Shown: piece after piece, positions 8,635-16,672 of the stretch
How positions within the stretch are numbered: the first letter of the stretch is position 1
Layout: the number at the start of each line of letters is the position of its first letter
From: Flavobacterium sp.
Lineage (GTDB): Bacteria > Bacteroidota > Bacteroidia > Flavobacteriales > Flavobacteriaceae
Length of the DNA: 62,509 nt
Assembly: GCF_027484945.1 (NCBI RefSeq)
Contig: NZ_JAIXRZ010000025.1
Span: 1-62,509, forward strand
Direction of reading: 5' to 3'
The notes under the pieces: model-generated
What the model saw: only the letters and a program-made list of their open reading frames with translations
Told to the model about the DNA's origin: nothing
Databases searched by the model: none
Translations under genes and position numbers: made by a program

Positions 8635-8698
8635 AATCTGCCAGCGGTCGGATCAGTCGCCACGCACCGTCAGGATTTTCACTGCGACCGGGGCTAAC
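8635..8698. repeat. Intergenic repeat element, copy A
   Basis: This 64-bp block aligns with 47309-47372 with a single 1-bp gap. It shares AATCTGCC at the left end, GTCGGA, then CAGGATTTT and GGGCTA at the right end. The left and right parts can pair through CGGT/ACCG. It lies in the gap between divergent mrp and the LpxH-like gene; copy B is also between divergent genes. Confidence 0.65.
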
Positions 8699-8796
8699 AT
8701 TCGCGTAATCTTCACCAAAAACTTTTACTTTTTAATAAAATTAGAATTACGGTTACGCAACATAATTGGTTGAATTTTGTAAAAAATAAAACTAGT

Positions 8797-9627
8797 TTGA
8801 AAAAGCGCAAAGTCGATGTAGTGGTGCTCTCCGATATTCATTTGGGCACGTATGGTTGTCATGCCACAGCCGTTTTAGAATACTTAAACACTATTAAACC
8901 CAATACGTTAATCTTGAATGGCGATATCATTGACATTTGGCAATTCCGAAAATCGTATTTCCCTACAGCACACCAAAAAGTCCTCAAAAAGATTATTTCA
9001 CTTAGTACTAAAGGAACGCGTGTATATTATTTAACAGGCAATCACGATGAAGCATTGCGCAAGTTTACCGATGTTCATTTAGGAAATTTTTCTTTATTAA
9101 ATAAACTCACACTTACGTTAGATGGCAAAAAAGCGTGGATTTTTCATGGCGATGTATTTGATGCTTCAATAATCCATGCAAAGTGGTTGGCTAAATTAGG
9201 TGGTTGGGGTTATGATTTGATGATCCTCTTCAATCGATTAATTAATTGGGGACTGAAAAAAATGGGGAAAGAGCCCTATTCGCTTTCCAAAAAAATTAAA
9301 TCGAGTGTAAAAAGTGCGGTAAAATTTATTGCCGATTTTGAAACTATCTGTGCCGAAATTGCCATTGAGAATCAATACGATTATGTGATATGCGGACATA
9401 TTCATGAGCCCAAAATAGAAACCGTGACTACAAAAAAAGGATCGACCCTTTACCTTAACTCAGGCGATTGGATAGAAAATCTAACGGCTTTGGAATACCA
9501 CCACAAACGTTGGCGTATTTACCACCACAAAACCGAACATGTTCCTCAAGAAAATTTGGAAGATGAAAGCCATTTTGAATATGAAAACCAATTGATCGTA
9601 CAATTCATGGACCTTATTCGGAGCTGA
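8797..9627 (+). CDS. LpxH-like metallophosphoesterase (UDP-2,3-diacylglucosamine diphosphatase family)
   Basis: Calcineurin-type dimetal phosphoesterase of about 276 residues. No ATG fits; the TTG at 8797 gives LKKRKVDVVVLSD, the layout I recall for flavobacterial homologues, while another TTG at 8770 would add nine residues. Metal ligands: D13-x-H15, NGD43, GNHD (81-84), FHGD and GHIHEP. The family hydrolyses UDP-2,3-diacylglucosamine to lipid X in lipid A synthesis, but these longer Bacteroidota members are often called only 'UDP-2,3-diacylglucosamine diphosphatase' by similarity. The 3' end overlaps the converging ATL gene by 14 bp. Confidence 0.85.
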   Translation: MKKRKVDVVVLSDIHLGTYGCHATAVLEYLNTIKPNTLILNGDIIDIWQFRKSYFPTAHQKVLKKIISLSTKGTRVYYLTGNHDEALRKFTDVHLGNFSLLNKLTLTLDGKKAWIFHGDVFDASIIHAKWLAKLGGWGYDLMILFNRLINWGLKKMGKEPYSLSKKIKSSVKSAVKFIADFETICAEIAIENQYDYVICGHIHEPKIETVTTKKGSTLYLNSGDWIENLTALEYHHKRWRIYHHKTEHVPQENLEDESHFEYENQLIVQFMDLIRS

Positions 9628-9955
9628 TTTCAGGTTGCCAAAAATGATTTTTGAAATCAATAATTTGATCGTTTTCCACTTGAATTCCTTCACTCTCGAG
9701 CAACTGTTGCATTAGATTAGTCCCCTCAAAATGGTGTTTCCCCGAGAGTAATCCCATTCGGTTTACAACGCGATGAGCAGGTACATCTTCCAGATGATGG
9801 CTTGCATTCATCGCCCAGCCGACCATACGTGCAGAACGTGCAGCGCCAAGCGCTTTTGCAATAGCCCCATAGGAAGTAACTTTTCCTTCAGGTATTTGAC
9901 GAACAAGCGCATAAACACGCTCAAAAAAATGATTGTTATTTGGATCTTTAGCCAT
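9614..9955 (-). CDS. Alkyltransferase-like (ATL/MGMT family) DNA-binding protein
   Basis: 113 residues matching the C-terminal DNA-binding domain of O6-alkylguanine-DNA alkyltransferases. The helix-turn-helix block (PEGKVTSYGAIAKAL and the Arg finger in SARMVGWAM) is intact, but the active-site PCHR is VPAHR (58-62), with Ala60 replacing the acceptor cysteine. It therefore cannot repair by suicidal transfer; known ATLs instead bind O6-alkylguanine and flag it for nucleotide excision repair. It is the last gene of trmB-lysE-ATL, overlapping lysE by 8 bp. Confidence 0.88.
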   Translation of the reverse strand: MAKDPNNNHFFERVYALVRQIPEGKVTSYGAIAKALGAARSARMVGWAMNASHHLEDVPAHRVVNRMGLLSGKHHFEGTNLMQQLLESEGIQVENDQIIDFKNHFWQPEISSE

Positions 9956-10580
9956 CTTGTTTTAGTATATTCCAAAAAGTGAGTAAGGCCACCAGAGCGG
10001 TAATTGACCCAATCATTCGGTTCATATTTTTAATGAAGAAATCGGTTTTCGATTGCAAGTGATGGATAAAAATCATATATCCGTTAAAGACCAAAAACGA
10101 CCCGGTGATTACTCCTAACACTAAACTGATTTCTTGAGCAAGTTGAAAATCAAAATAACCCGAGGAAGCCAAGTTTACGCTAACAAAGACATAATAGGGA
10201 ATTGGCAATACATTTAATCCCGAAATTAACATACCCAAAAAGAAGCGACTGCGTTTACTTTTGAGTTCGATTCGACGGTTATTTAAATCGGGCTTTTTTG
10301 CAAAAAAGAAAAAATAAAAGGTCAGTAGCACAAACACGATAAATCCAATGGCACGTAAGGTTGTCACTACTTCATTATGCAAACTGATATAACGCGCAAA
10401 TAAAAGAGACACATAGGTTTGAACCGCAATGACCATAAGGGCTCCCAACGTAAATACCATAGCGCGCTTCAATCCATCGGTTAAACGCACTTTGGCGACG
10501 GTCATATTGATTAGCCCTGGAGGTAAAACACCTACAAGAGCGGCTACCAATCCCGCAAAAAATGGGACAATCAAAGTCAT
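9948..10580 (-). CDS. LysE-family amino-acid/metabolite exporter
   Basis: 210-residue membrane protein with about six hydrophobic segments and the N-terminal GVLPPGLINM signature typical of LysE/RhtB-type efflux proteins. Substrate unknown. It lies between trmB (9 bp upstream) and the ATL gene (8-bp overlap); the function link to either is not obvious. Confidence 0.85.
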   Translation of the reverse strand: MTLIVPFFAGLVAALVGVLPPGLINMTVAKVRLTDGLKRAMVFTLGALMVIAVQTYVSLLFARYISLHNEVVTTLRAIGFIVFVLLTFYFFFFAKKPDLNNRRIELKSKRSRFFLGMLISGLNVLPIPYYVFVSVNLASSGYFDFQLAQEISLVLGVITGSFLVFNGYMIFIHHLQSKTDFFIKNMNRMIGSITALVALLTFWNILKQDG

Positions 10581-10589
10581 GTATTCACG

Positions 10590-11273
10590 TTAGTTTGAAA
10601 ACGAATTGATTTTGAAACGAATATACGTAATCGCTTTATTAATTTGCAAATACTGCTGCTCGTAAAACGTTTTTATTTCGGTTACTTCACTTGGAGCGCC
10701 TAAATTGTGGTAAATATTATGATTCGCATACACAATTTCATATCCCAATCCGTGGAGTAATCCTAAGGTGTAGCCGTGCATGAATTCGCTATCGGTTTTT
10801 AAATTTACAAAGCCTTCGTTTTTCAAAATCTTTTTATACCGATTTAAAAATTCGACATTAGTCATCCGGTGTTTGGTTCGCTTGTATTTGATTTGAGGAT
10901 CGGGAAAGGTAATCCAAATTTCATCCACTTCGTTTTCGTCAAAAATGAACGTAATCAATTCAATTTGCGTACGCACAAAGGCAACGTTGGGCATACCCGA
11001 TTCTACAGCTGTTTTCGCACCGCGCCAAAAACGCGCCCCTTTGATATCAATCCCGATGTAATTCACATTGGGATTGCGTTGGGCTAATCCAACTGTATAC
11101 TCACCTTTACCACAACCCAACTCAATAATGATCGGATTATCGTTGTTAAAAAATTGGCGCCATTTTCCTCGAAAAGGAAATCGTCCTTCGACAACCTCTT
11201 CACGGGTTGGTTGAATTACGTTGTTAAAATTGGCGTTTTCGTTAAATCGTTTCCGTTTGTTTTTGCTTCCCAC
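10590..11273 (-). CDS. trmB: tRNA (guanine-N7-)-methyltransferase TrmB
   Basis: 227 residues; forms m7G46 in tRNA using S-adenosylmethionine. The SAM site ELGCGKGEY (51-59), GIDIKGARFWRGA, and the TFPDPQIKYKRTKHR catalytic/tRNA-binding block are all present. The start codon is GTG at 11273; no nearby in-frame ATG exists, and MGSKNKxKRF is the usual N-terminus of flavobacterial TrmB. A -7 box lies about 20 nt upstream. First gene of a three-gene operon. Confidence 0.95.
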   Translation of the reverse strand: MGSKNKRKRFNENANFNNVIQPTREEVVEGRFPFRGKWRQFFNNDNPIIIELGCGKGEYTVGLAQRNPNVNYIGIDIKGARFWRGAKTAVESGMPNVAFVRTQIELITFIFDENEVDEIWITFPDPQIKYKRTKHRMTNVEFLNRYKKILKNEGFVNLKTDSEFMHGYTLGLLHGLGYEIVYANHNIYHNLGAPSEVTEIKTFYEQQYLQINKAITYIRFKINSFSN

Positions 11274-11293
11274 GTGATTTCTTAATGTTTTGA

Positions 11294-11301
11294 CAAAATT
11301 A
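11294..11301 (-). promoter_or_regulatory. -7 box for the trmB operon
   Basis: Minus-strand TAATTTTG, a full TAnnTTTG match, 20 nt before the GTG start of trmB. Confidence 0.6.
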
Positions 11302-11329
11302 AAGAAAAGTACGGCATTACAAATTCTTT

Positions 11330-11337
11330 TACTTTTG
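11330..11337 (+). promoter_or_regulatory. -7 box 4 nt before the ATG of the GT28-like gene
   Basis: TACTTTTG ends only 4 nt before the ATG at 11342, so the transcript should begin at or next to the A of the start codon (leaderless mRNA). Confidence 0.6.
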
Positions 11338-11341
11338 TATT

Positions 11342-12400
11342 ATGGAACACCCAAAAAATATACTAGTAGCTCCTTTAAATTGGGGCCTTGGACATGCAAC
11401 ACGGTGTATACCTATTATCCGTCAACTTCAAAACGAAGGTTTTACACCTATTATCGCAAGTGACGGGGCAGCTTTGCAACTGTTAAAAAGAGAATTTCCT
11501 GAGCTCCAATGCTTGGAACTCCCCTCCTACCATATTGAATATGCGAAGAACCCGAAGAATTTTAAATGGAAGTTGATAAAAAACAGTCCGAAAACAATAA
11601 AATCCATCCGAGAAGAAAAAAAAATCATCAACCAATGGATTACTGATTTTCAGTTGAAGGGAATTATCTCAGACAACCGCTTGGGCGCGAACAGTAAACA
11701 AGTACCATCGGTTATCATCACCCATCAACTAACCGTTTTTTCTGGAAAAACAACATGGATCTCGAGTTATTTGCATCGTTTATTTATCAAAAAATTTGAT
11801 GAGTGTTGGGTGCCCGATTGGGAAGGTGTTGTAAATCTTAGCGGAGAGCTTGGCCATCCCAAAATGAGAATAAAAAATACCCGCTATATCGGGCCTTTAA
11901 GTCGTTTAGAAAAAATAGACATCCCCCAGGAATACGATTTTACGGTTTTACTCTCGGGTCCCGAGCCGCAAAGAAGTTTGCTGGAAGAAAAAATTCGTCA
12001 AGAAATGCAGTCGTATGAAGGAAAAATTTTCTTAATCCGTGGCGTAATTGAAGACCAACCCATTCGATATGAACCTCCATTTACAATTGTCAATTACCTT
12101 ACCAGTCAAGCGATTGCAAATGCGATTGCAAGCTGTAAAATGGTGATTTGTCGTTCGGGATATACTACTATTATGGATTTGGCGCGCTTGGAGAAAAAAG
12201 CGGTTTTTATTCCTACACCTGGCCAATATGAACAAGTCTACTTAGCAAAGTATTTTCATAAAAAAGGAATGGTTTTAATGTGCAATCAGAAAGATTTATC
12301 TATCAAAAAATTAAAATCGGCTTTCTTTTATCAAGGTTTACCTGTTTCAATAACCCAACAATTTCCTAAAAATTTATTCGCACTTTTCCAGCGTAAATGA
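11342..12400 (+). CDS. Glycosyltransferase, MurG/GT28-like
   Basis: 352 residues with a GT-B layout. The N-terminal NWGLGHATR (13-21) is the glycine-rich loop typical of GT28/MurG-like enzymes; the C-terminal half carries the nucleotide-sugar side, including CRSGYTTIMDL and TPGQYEQ. It is not MurG itself (divergent and not in a division cluster). Acceptor and donor cannot be deduced. No signal peptide or transmembrane segment; probably peripheral on the inner membrane. Its 3' end overlaps the convergent histidine kinase by 27 bp. A -7 box sits 4 nt before its ATG. Confidence 0.82.
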   Translation: MEHPKNILVAPLNWGLGHATRCIPIIRQLQNEGFTPIIASDGAALQLLKREFPELQCLELPSYHIEYAKNPKNFKWKLIKNSPKTIKSIREEKKIINQWITDFQLKGIISDNRLGANSKQVPSVIITHQLTVFSGKTTWISSYLHRLFIKKFDECWVPDWEGVVNLSGELGHPKMRIKNTRYIGPLSRLEKIDIPQEYDFTVLLSGPEPQRSLLEEKIRQEMQSYEGKIFLIRGVIEDQPIRYEPPFTIVNYLTSQAIANAIASCKMVICRSGYTTIMDLARLEKKAVFIPTPGQYEQVYLAKYFHKKGMVLMCNQKDLSIKKLKSAFFYQGLPVSITQQFPKNLFALFQRK

Positions 12401-13414
12401 AAATTCAGAACCGATTCCAAATTCACTCTCGACGTAAATTTTTTCATCGTGTCGCTCGATAATATGTTTTACAATTGATAAACCTAGACCTGAACCGCCT
12501 TCACTTCGCGCACCACTCTTATCTACTCTATAAAAGCGTTCAAAAATTCTTGTTATATTCTGGGGCTCAATACCCTCACCATTATCGCGAACACGAACAA
12601 TAATTTTGTTATTAATCAAATCTTCTATGGTAACTTCAGTGGTCCCATTTTCTTTGCCATACTTTATCGAATTCATAATCAAGTTAATCAATACTTGACG
12701 TATTTTTTCTTTGTCGGCCTTTACTTTGATGGTTTTACTGTATTTACGATCAAACATTAGAATAATATTCTTCTTGTCGGCTTGCATCTCCAACATATCA
12801 AAAACGTTCTGTGTTAAATTCACAATATTAAATTCGGAATAGTCCAATGAAAGTTCTCCCATTTCTAATTTGGCAATCATATCCAAATCCTCGACGATAT
12901 ATACCAAACGTTCAACTCCTTTTTGTGCTCTTTCCAGGTACGTTTGTCTTTGTTCTCTAACTTTAACTCCATCAATTAAGGTGTCAATATAGCCTTGAAC
13001 AGTAAATAATGGGGTTTTTAATTCATGCGATACATTTCCCATGAATTCGCGACGGTATTCTTCGCGTTCTTTTAAATTTTCTAACTCAATTTTTTTAATT
13101 GCTGCATATTTTTTTACTTCACGCTCTAGGGTTGCCATATCGGTTGTAATGGATTTACTTCTAAGTGAAGCAGAGTCCAACAAAGAAATTTCATTATATA
13201 TTTTTTTTACCCGTTGGTAAATAAATCGTTCGGAACGGTATTGAATCACTAATACAGAAAAGATAAAGATTCCTAATGAAAAAAGAAATGTAAGCTCCCA
13301 ATAAAAATGAGAGAAAAACAATTGTATTATCGACAAAAGAGCGGTTGAGAACAAGGCAATGTACAGGGCTGAAACAACGGCAAAGGTGTATGTCTTTTTA
13401 ATTTTAAAGCCCAT
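12374..13414 (-). CDS. Sensor histidine kinase, PhoR-like, without a periplasmic domain
   Basis: 346 residues. Two transmembrane helices (about 12-32 and 38-58) are separated by only a few residues, so there is essentially no periplasmic sensor domain, and no clear HAMP or PAS domain. Then a coiled linker (60-120), HisKA with H130 in SHELKTP, and a HATPase domain with NSIKYG, DNGEGI and GSGLGLSIV. It would autophosphorylate H130 and pass the phosphate to the response regulator encoded 36 bp upstream. The stimulus must come through the membrane or a partner protein. Confidence 0.92.
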   Translation of the reverse strand: MGFKIKKTYTFAVVSALYIALFSTALLSIIQLFFSHFYWELTFLFSLGIFIFSVLVIQYRSERFIYQRVKKIYNEISLLDSASLRSKSITTDMATLEREVKKYAAIKKIELENLKEREEYRREFMGNVSHELKTPLFTVQGYIDTLIDGVKVREQRQTYLERAQKGVERLVYIVEDLDMIAKLEMGELSLDYSEFNIVNLTQNVFDMLEMQADKKNIILMFDRKYSKTIKVKADKEKIRQVLINLIMNSIKYGKENGTTEVTIEDLINNKIIVRVRDNGEGIEPQNITRIFERFYRVDKSGARSEGGSGLGLSIVKHIIERHDEKIYVESEFGIGSEFSFTLEKCE

Positions 13415-13450
13415 GAACTAATTCTATTGTTGGAGTTATAAATACAAAAA

Positions 13451-14134
13451 TTAAAGCTCAAACTTGTAGCCAACCCCTTTAATGGTTTTAAACAAATCTT
13501 CACCAATTTTTTCACGAAGTTTGCGAATATGCACATCGATGGTTCGACCACCTACAATAACTTCATTACCCCAGACTTTATCAAGAATTTCTTCCCGTTT
13601 GAAAACTTTTCCAGGTTTAGAAGCTAACAAATAAAACAATTCAAATTCTTTTCGAGGTAAAATAATTTCAATACCTTCCTGAATAATTTTGTATTCTTCG
13701 CGGTTAATCTCGATGTCACCCACTGTAATATTTTCGTTCACTACAGAATCTTCATTCAAGCGTCGTAATAACGCTTTAACTCTACTAACGAGTAATTTCG
13801 GCTTTATGGGCTTGGCAATATAATCATCGGCTCCGGCATCAAAACCAGCAACTTGAGAGTAATCTTCATTACGAGCCGTTAAAAAGGCAATGATAACATT
13901 TGATAGTTCGGGAATTTTACGAATATTTTCACAAGCTTCCATACCGTCCATTTCAGGCATCATGACATCCATGATAATTAAGTGGGGCCGTTCTTTCTTG
14001 GCCATTACAATGGCATCTCTACCGTTGGAGGCAGTAACAATTCGATACCCCTCTTGTGCCAAATTATACCCTACAATTTCTAGGATATCTTGCTCATCAT
14101 CAACTAACAAGATTTTAATGTCTTTTTTCTTCAT
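13451..14134 (-). CDS. OmpR/PhoB-family response regulator
   Basis: 227 residues. Receiver domain with acidic pocket D12-D13, phospho-acceptor D56 (IMDVMMPEMDG) and K108; then a winged-helix DNA-binding domain (GRTIDVHIRKLREKIG). Pairs with the histidine kinase 36 bp downstream in the same transcript. The 314-bp upstream gap is shared with a divergent T9SS gene. Only a near-consensus -7 (TATATTTA on the minus strand) is seen. Confidence 0.94.
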   Translation of the reverse strand: MKKKDIKILLVDDEQDILEIVGYNLAQEGYRIVTASNGRDAIVMAKKERPHLIIMDVMMPEMDGMEACENIRKIPELSNVIIAFLTARNEDYSQVAGFDAGADDYIAKPIKPKLLVSRVKALLRRLNEDSVVNENITVGDIEINREEYKIIQEGIEIILPRKEFELFYLLASKPGKVFKREEILDKVWGNEVIVGGRTIDVHIRKLREKIGEDLFKTIKGVGYKFEL

Positions 14135-14448
14135 AACGTAAGGATACGCAATTTTATTTAATGTAAATATACTACTAAAAAGATGTTTTCTGGAAATCGA
14201 ATTTGATTTAACAATAATTTAATCTTTAAAGTTTTAAATTATGCTTTCCAGAAAATAATTATCAGGATTGTCAACCAAAATTTAAAGAGGAATATCAGTT
14301 GAAATGAAAAAATATTGAAAATATATTTCTTAGATTCTAAAAATTAATCCATTGCACTTGTAAATTAATTCGATTGAAAGTATTTTTTTATTTATTGGCA
14401 TTGTATTTGAAATAAATAAATTATATTTGCTTAATTCTTTGTAGACTC
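14135..14448. other. Non-coding AT-rich divergent intergenic region
   Basis: 314 bp with no credible gene between the response regulator (-) and the small T9SS protein (+). The right end holds a well-formed promoter (14401-14429). The rest is very AT-rich without clear repeats; it could bind the regulator encoded alongside, but no repeated operator motif stands out. Confidence 0.6.
14401..14429 (+). promoter_or_regulatory. Promoter with -33 TTG and -7 TATATTTG
   Basis: TTG (14401-14403) and TATATTTG (14422-14429) are separated by 18 bp, a good match to the Bacteroidota housekeeping promoter. It lies 19 nt before the ATG at 14449. Confidence 0.75.
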
Positions 14449-14781
14449 ATGACAAAAAACTACATATATATTGTTTTATTTTTCTTAGTTCTTGCCACTG
14501 CTTCTGTAGCTGCTCAAGAAGTTAAGCCGAACTTGAAGGAGAGCAACTCCATCGAGGGTCTGAGTTTTTACCCTAATCCTGTTACGGGTGGTAAATTATA
14601 CATAACCACGCGCAACAATGACGATAAAAACATCACGATATACGATGTGTTAGGTAAAAAAGTATTTCAAACGCTATTGTCTTCACGTGAATTAAACATT
14701 GCTACTTTACAGCCTGGTGTTTATTTTATCAAAATTGAAGAAGGTGACGCTAGTGCCACTAGAAAACTTATTGTCAGATAG
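14449..14781 (+). CDS. Minimal T9SS type A sorting-domain protein (almost no cargo)
   Basis: 110 residues. A signal peptide (cleavage likely after VAAQ, about residue 23) is followed by only about 13 residues and then a complete type A C-terminal sorting domain: GLSFYPNPV, ITIYDVLGKKVF, LQPGVYFIKI and the terminal KLIVR. The sorting domain normally rides behind a large secreted domain and is cleaved at the surface; here it is essentially the whole mature protein. The next gene carries a similar sorting domain with a real cargo. A weak hairpin plus T-run (about 14783-14808) may end the transcript. Role unknown. Confidence 0.85.
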   Translation: MTKNYIYIVLFFLVLATASVAAQEVKPNLKESNSIEGLSFYPNPVTGGKLYITTRNNDDKNITIYDVLGKKVFQTLLSSRELNIATLQPGVYFIKIEEGDASATRKLIVR

Positions 14782-14842
14782 TTGAAACATCTGATTTCAT
14801 CTTTTTTTAACGTACTCTTCAATTAAATCTAAAAATAGTGCG

Positions 14843-14850
14843 TATCTTTG
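14843..14850 (+). promoter_or_regulatory. -7 box for the 576-aa T9SS protein
   Basis: TATCTTTG, a full -7 match 24 nt before the ATG at 14875; no clear -33 TTG. Confidence 0.6.
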
Positions 14851-14874
14851 TATGCTTAATTTAAATTTTCAACA

Positions 14875-16605
14875 ATGAAAAAAATTTACTTATTAGTTAT
14901 TGGATTACTATCTTTTTTATCTTTTGGACAGACCATTTTTTCTGAAAGTTTTGGCACAACTGCTCCAACTGCATCACCTTTTCCTGCAGTTTCAGCTTAC
15001 ACAGGGTATCAAAATGCTGCGCCAATAGTTTTCTCAGGAACGAGTTCTGTTCGTACTTCGGGAACCTTATCTAATTATGTAGGTGCTTCGGGCTCTTCTC
15101 ATGTATATATGGGAGTTACCGCAAGTGTTGGTCAAGTATTTCAAATTGACGGAATCAATACATCTGCCTTTCAAAGTGCTAATTTAGTGTTGAGTTTTGG
15201 CTATTTAAAAAATGGTAGTGCTAACCCACAATTAGTAGTTGAAGTAAGTACAAATGGCACAACTTGGACACCTATTACCTTTACAGATAATACAAATACA
15301 AGTTGGAATTTAGTTACCATTACTCCTGGATCTATACCTGCATCTTCAACATTATCTATTCGTTTCACGAATCCTTCAACGACTTCAGGTCAGATTCGAT
15401 TAGACGATGTTAAATTAGTTAATGCTTCTGGTGGTATTTGCCCATTAACATTATCCAATCCAGTTGTTGCATGTTTAACATCTACTTCCAATATTGACAA
15501 TTATACCGTAACAATACCTTACACAGGTGGTGGCACAACAACGTATGCTATTTCTACTTCTGGAGCTATTAGTGGTGATAATCCTTCTACGGTTGCTGCA
15601 GGTAACATTGTGGTAACTTTTACCGAAGGAAATAGTTATTCAATTACTGTTACAAGTACGGCATGTAATTTCCCTATTACCGGAACTAGTCCTGACTTTT
15701 GTATAGAAACAAATGCTTTACCGGTTAGCGAGCCTTTTAATTACACTCAGGGAACGGCTTTAAATACTTCACAAAAATGGAAAAACACTTCGACTGGTGC
15801 TGATGAAATCTTAGCTGTTACCGGCAATTTAACCTATCCTGGCATCAATTCTACAGGAAATTCTGTTGCTTTTGCAGGAACAGGAAGTGATACCTTATTA
15901 CCATTCACCGATACAACTTCTGGCGAATTATTTACATCTTTCTTAGTAAGTGTAACCGATTTAACCGGAATTTCAACTACAGGTCAAACTTATTTTGCTG
16001 TATTATCAAACGCAAGTAATACGTTTTCGGTTGCACGTATTTATTTCAAAACAGACGGAACTACTTTCCAATATGGTTTGAGCCCAACAATTACAACTAC
16101 AGATATTGTTTGGTCTAGTTCAACTTATTCCGTTGGAACTACACAATATTTAGTATTACGATATGATTTCACAAACAATCTATTGGGATTGTATGTAAAC
16201 CCAACTATTGGAGGAACAGGCGCTCCAGCTGTAGTGGTTTCACCTGCAACTGCATTAACCAGTTTAGCTAATTTTATTTTACGTCAAGATTCACCATCAG
16301 CAACGCCTGCAATGAAAATTGACGAGTTATCAATAACTACAACGCCTAACTTTACCTTAAGTAATTCAAGTAACACAATTAATGGATTATCAATTTATCC
16401 AAACCCTGTGAAAAACGGATTGTTTTACATCAATACAGAAGCAAATACAACAAAATCGGTTCGTATATTCGATATGATTGGCAAAGAAGTATTGACTACT
16501 TCTAAAACTGATGCTGTCAATGTAAGTGGATTAAACAAAGGGTTGTATGTAGTTCAAATTACTGAAAACGGCAACACTGCGGTTCAAAAATTAATTATTG
16601 AATAA
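14875..16605 (+). CDS. T9SS-sorted secreted protein with two beta-sandwich-like regions
   Basis: 576 residues. Signal peptide 1-19 (ending SFGQ). The N-terminal region (about 20-185) looks like a jelly-roll/LamG-type 'choice-of-anchor' domain (ESFGTTAP, VEVSTNGTTW, IRLDDVKL). A cysteine-containing Thr/Ser-rich link follows, then a second beta-rich region (about 285-490, from EPFNYT to KIDELSIT) like those in other flavobacterial surface proteins. The last ~75 residues are a type A sorting domain (GLSIYPNPV to KLIIE), close to that of the gene just upstream. Predicted to cross the outer membrane by T9SS and be attached or released. Ligand unknown. A strong terminator follows. Confidence 0.85.
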   Translation: MKKIYLLVIGLLSFLSFGQTIFSESFGTTAPTASPFPAVSAYTGYQNAAPIVFSGTSSVRTSGTLSNYVGASGSSHVYMGVTASVGQVFQIDGINTSAFQSANLVLSFGYLKNGSANPQLVVEVSTNGTTWTPITFTDNTNTSWNLVTITPGSIPASSTLSIRFTNPSTTSGQIRLDDVKLVNASGGICPLTLSNPVVACLTSTSNIDNYTVTIPYTGGGTTTYAISTSGAISGDNPSTVAAGNIVVTFTEGNSYSITVTSTACNFPITGTSPDFCIETNALPVSEPFNYTQGTALNTSQKWKNTSTGADEILAVTGNLTYPGINSTGNSVAFAGTGSDTLLPFTDTTSGELFTSFLVSVTDLTGISTTGQTYFAVLSNASNTFSVARIYFKTDGTTFQYGLSPTITTTDIVWSSSTYSVGTTQYLVLRYDFTNNLLGLYVNPTIGGTGAPAVVVSPATALTSLANFILRQDSPSATPAMKIDELSITTTPNFTLSNSSNTINGLSIYPNPVKNGLFYINTEANTTKSVRIFDMIGKEVLTTSKTDAVNVSGLNKGLYVVQITENGNTAVQKLIIE

Positions 16606-16625
16606 TTACAATACATATTTCGATC

Positions 16626-16654
16626 AAGCCCCGGCAATTTGTCGGGGCTTTTTT
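16626..16654 (+). terminator. Intrinsic terminator after the T9SS gene
   Basis: AAGCCCCG (16626-16633) pairs with CGGGGCTT (16643-16650), followed by a T-run to 16654. The next promoter begins almost immediately after. Confidence 0.88.
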
Positions 16655-16660
16655 ATTTTG

Positions 16661-16668
16661 TATTTTTG
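16661..16668 (+). promoter_or_regulatory. -7 box 4 nt before the LuxE-like ATG
   Basis: TATTTTTG ends 4 nt before the ATG at 16673 and starts 6 bp after the preceding terminator's T-run; the mRNA should be leaderless. Confidence 0.6.
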
Positions 16669-16672
16669 ATCC

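Noticed and set aside
13451..14134. Assignment of the two-component pair as PorX/PorY, the T9SS regulators
   Set aside because: The regulator is a plain OmpR/PhoB type with a winged helix and lacks the PglZ domain of PorX.
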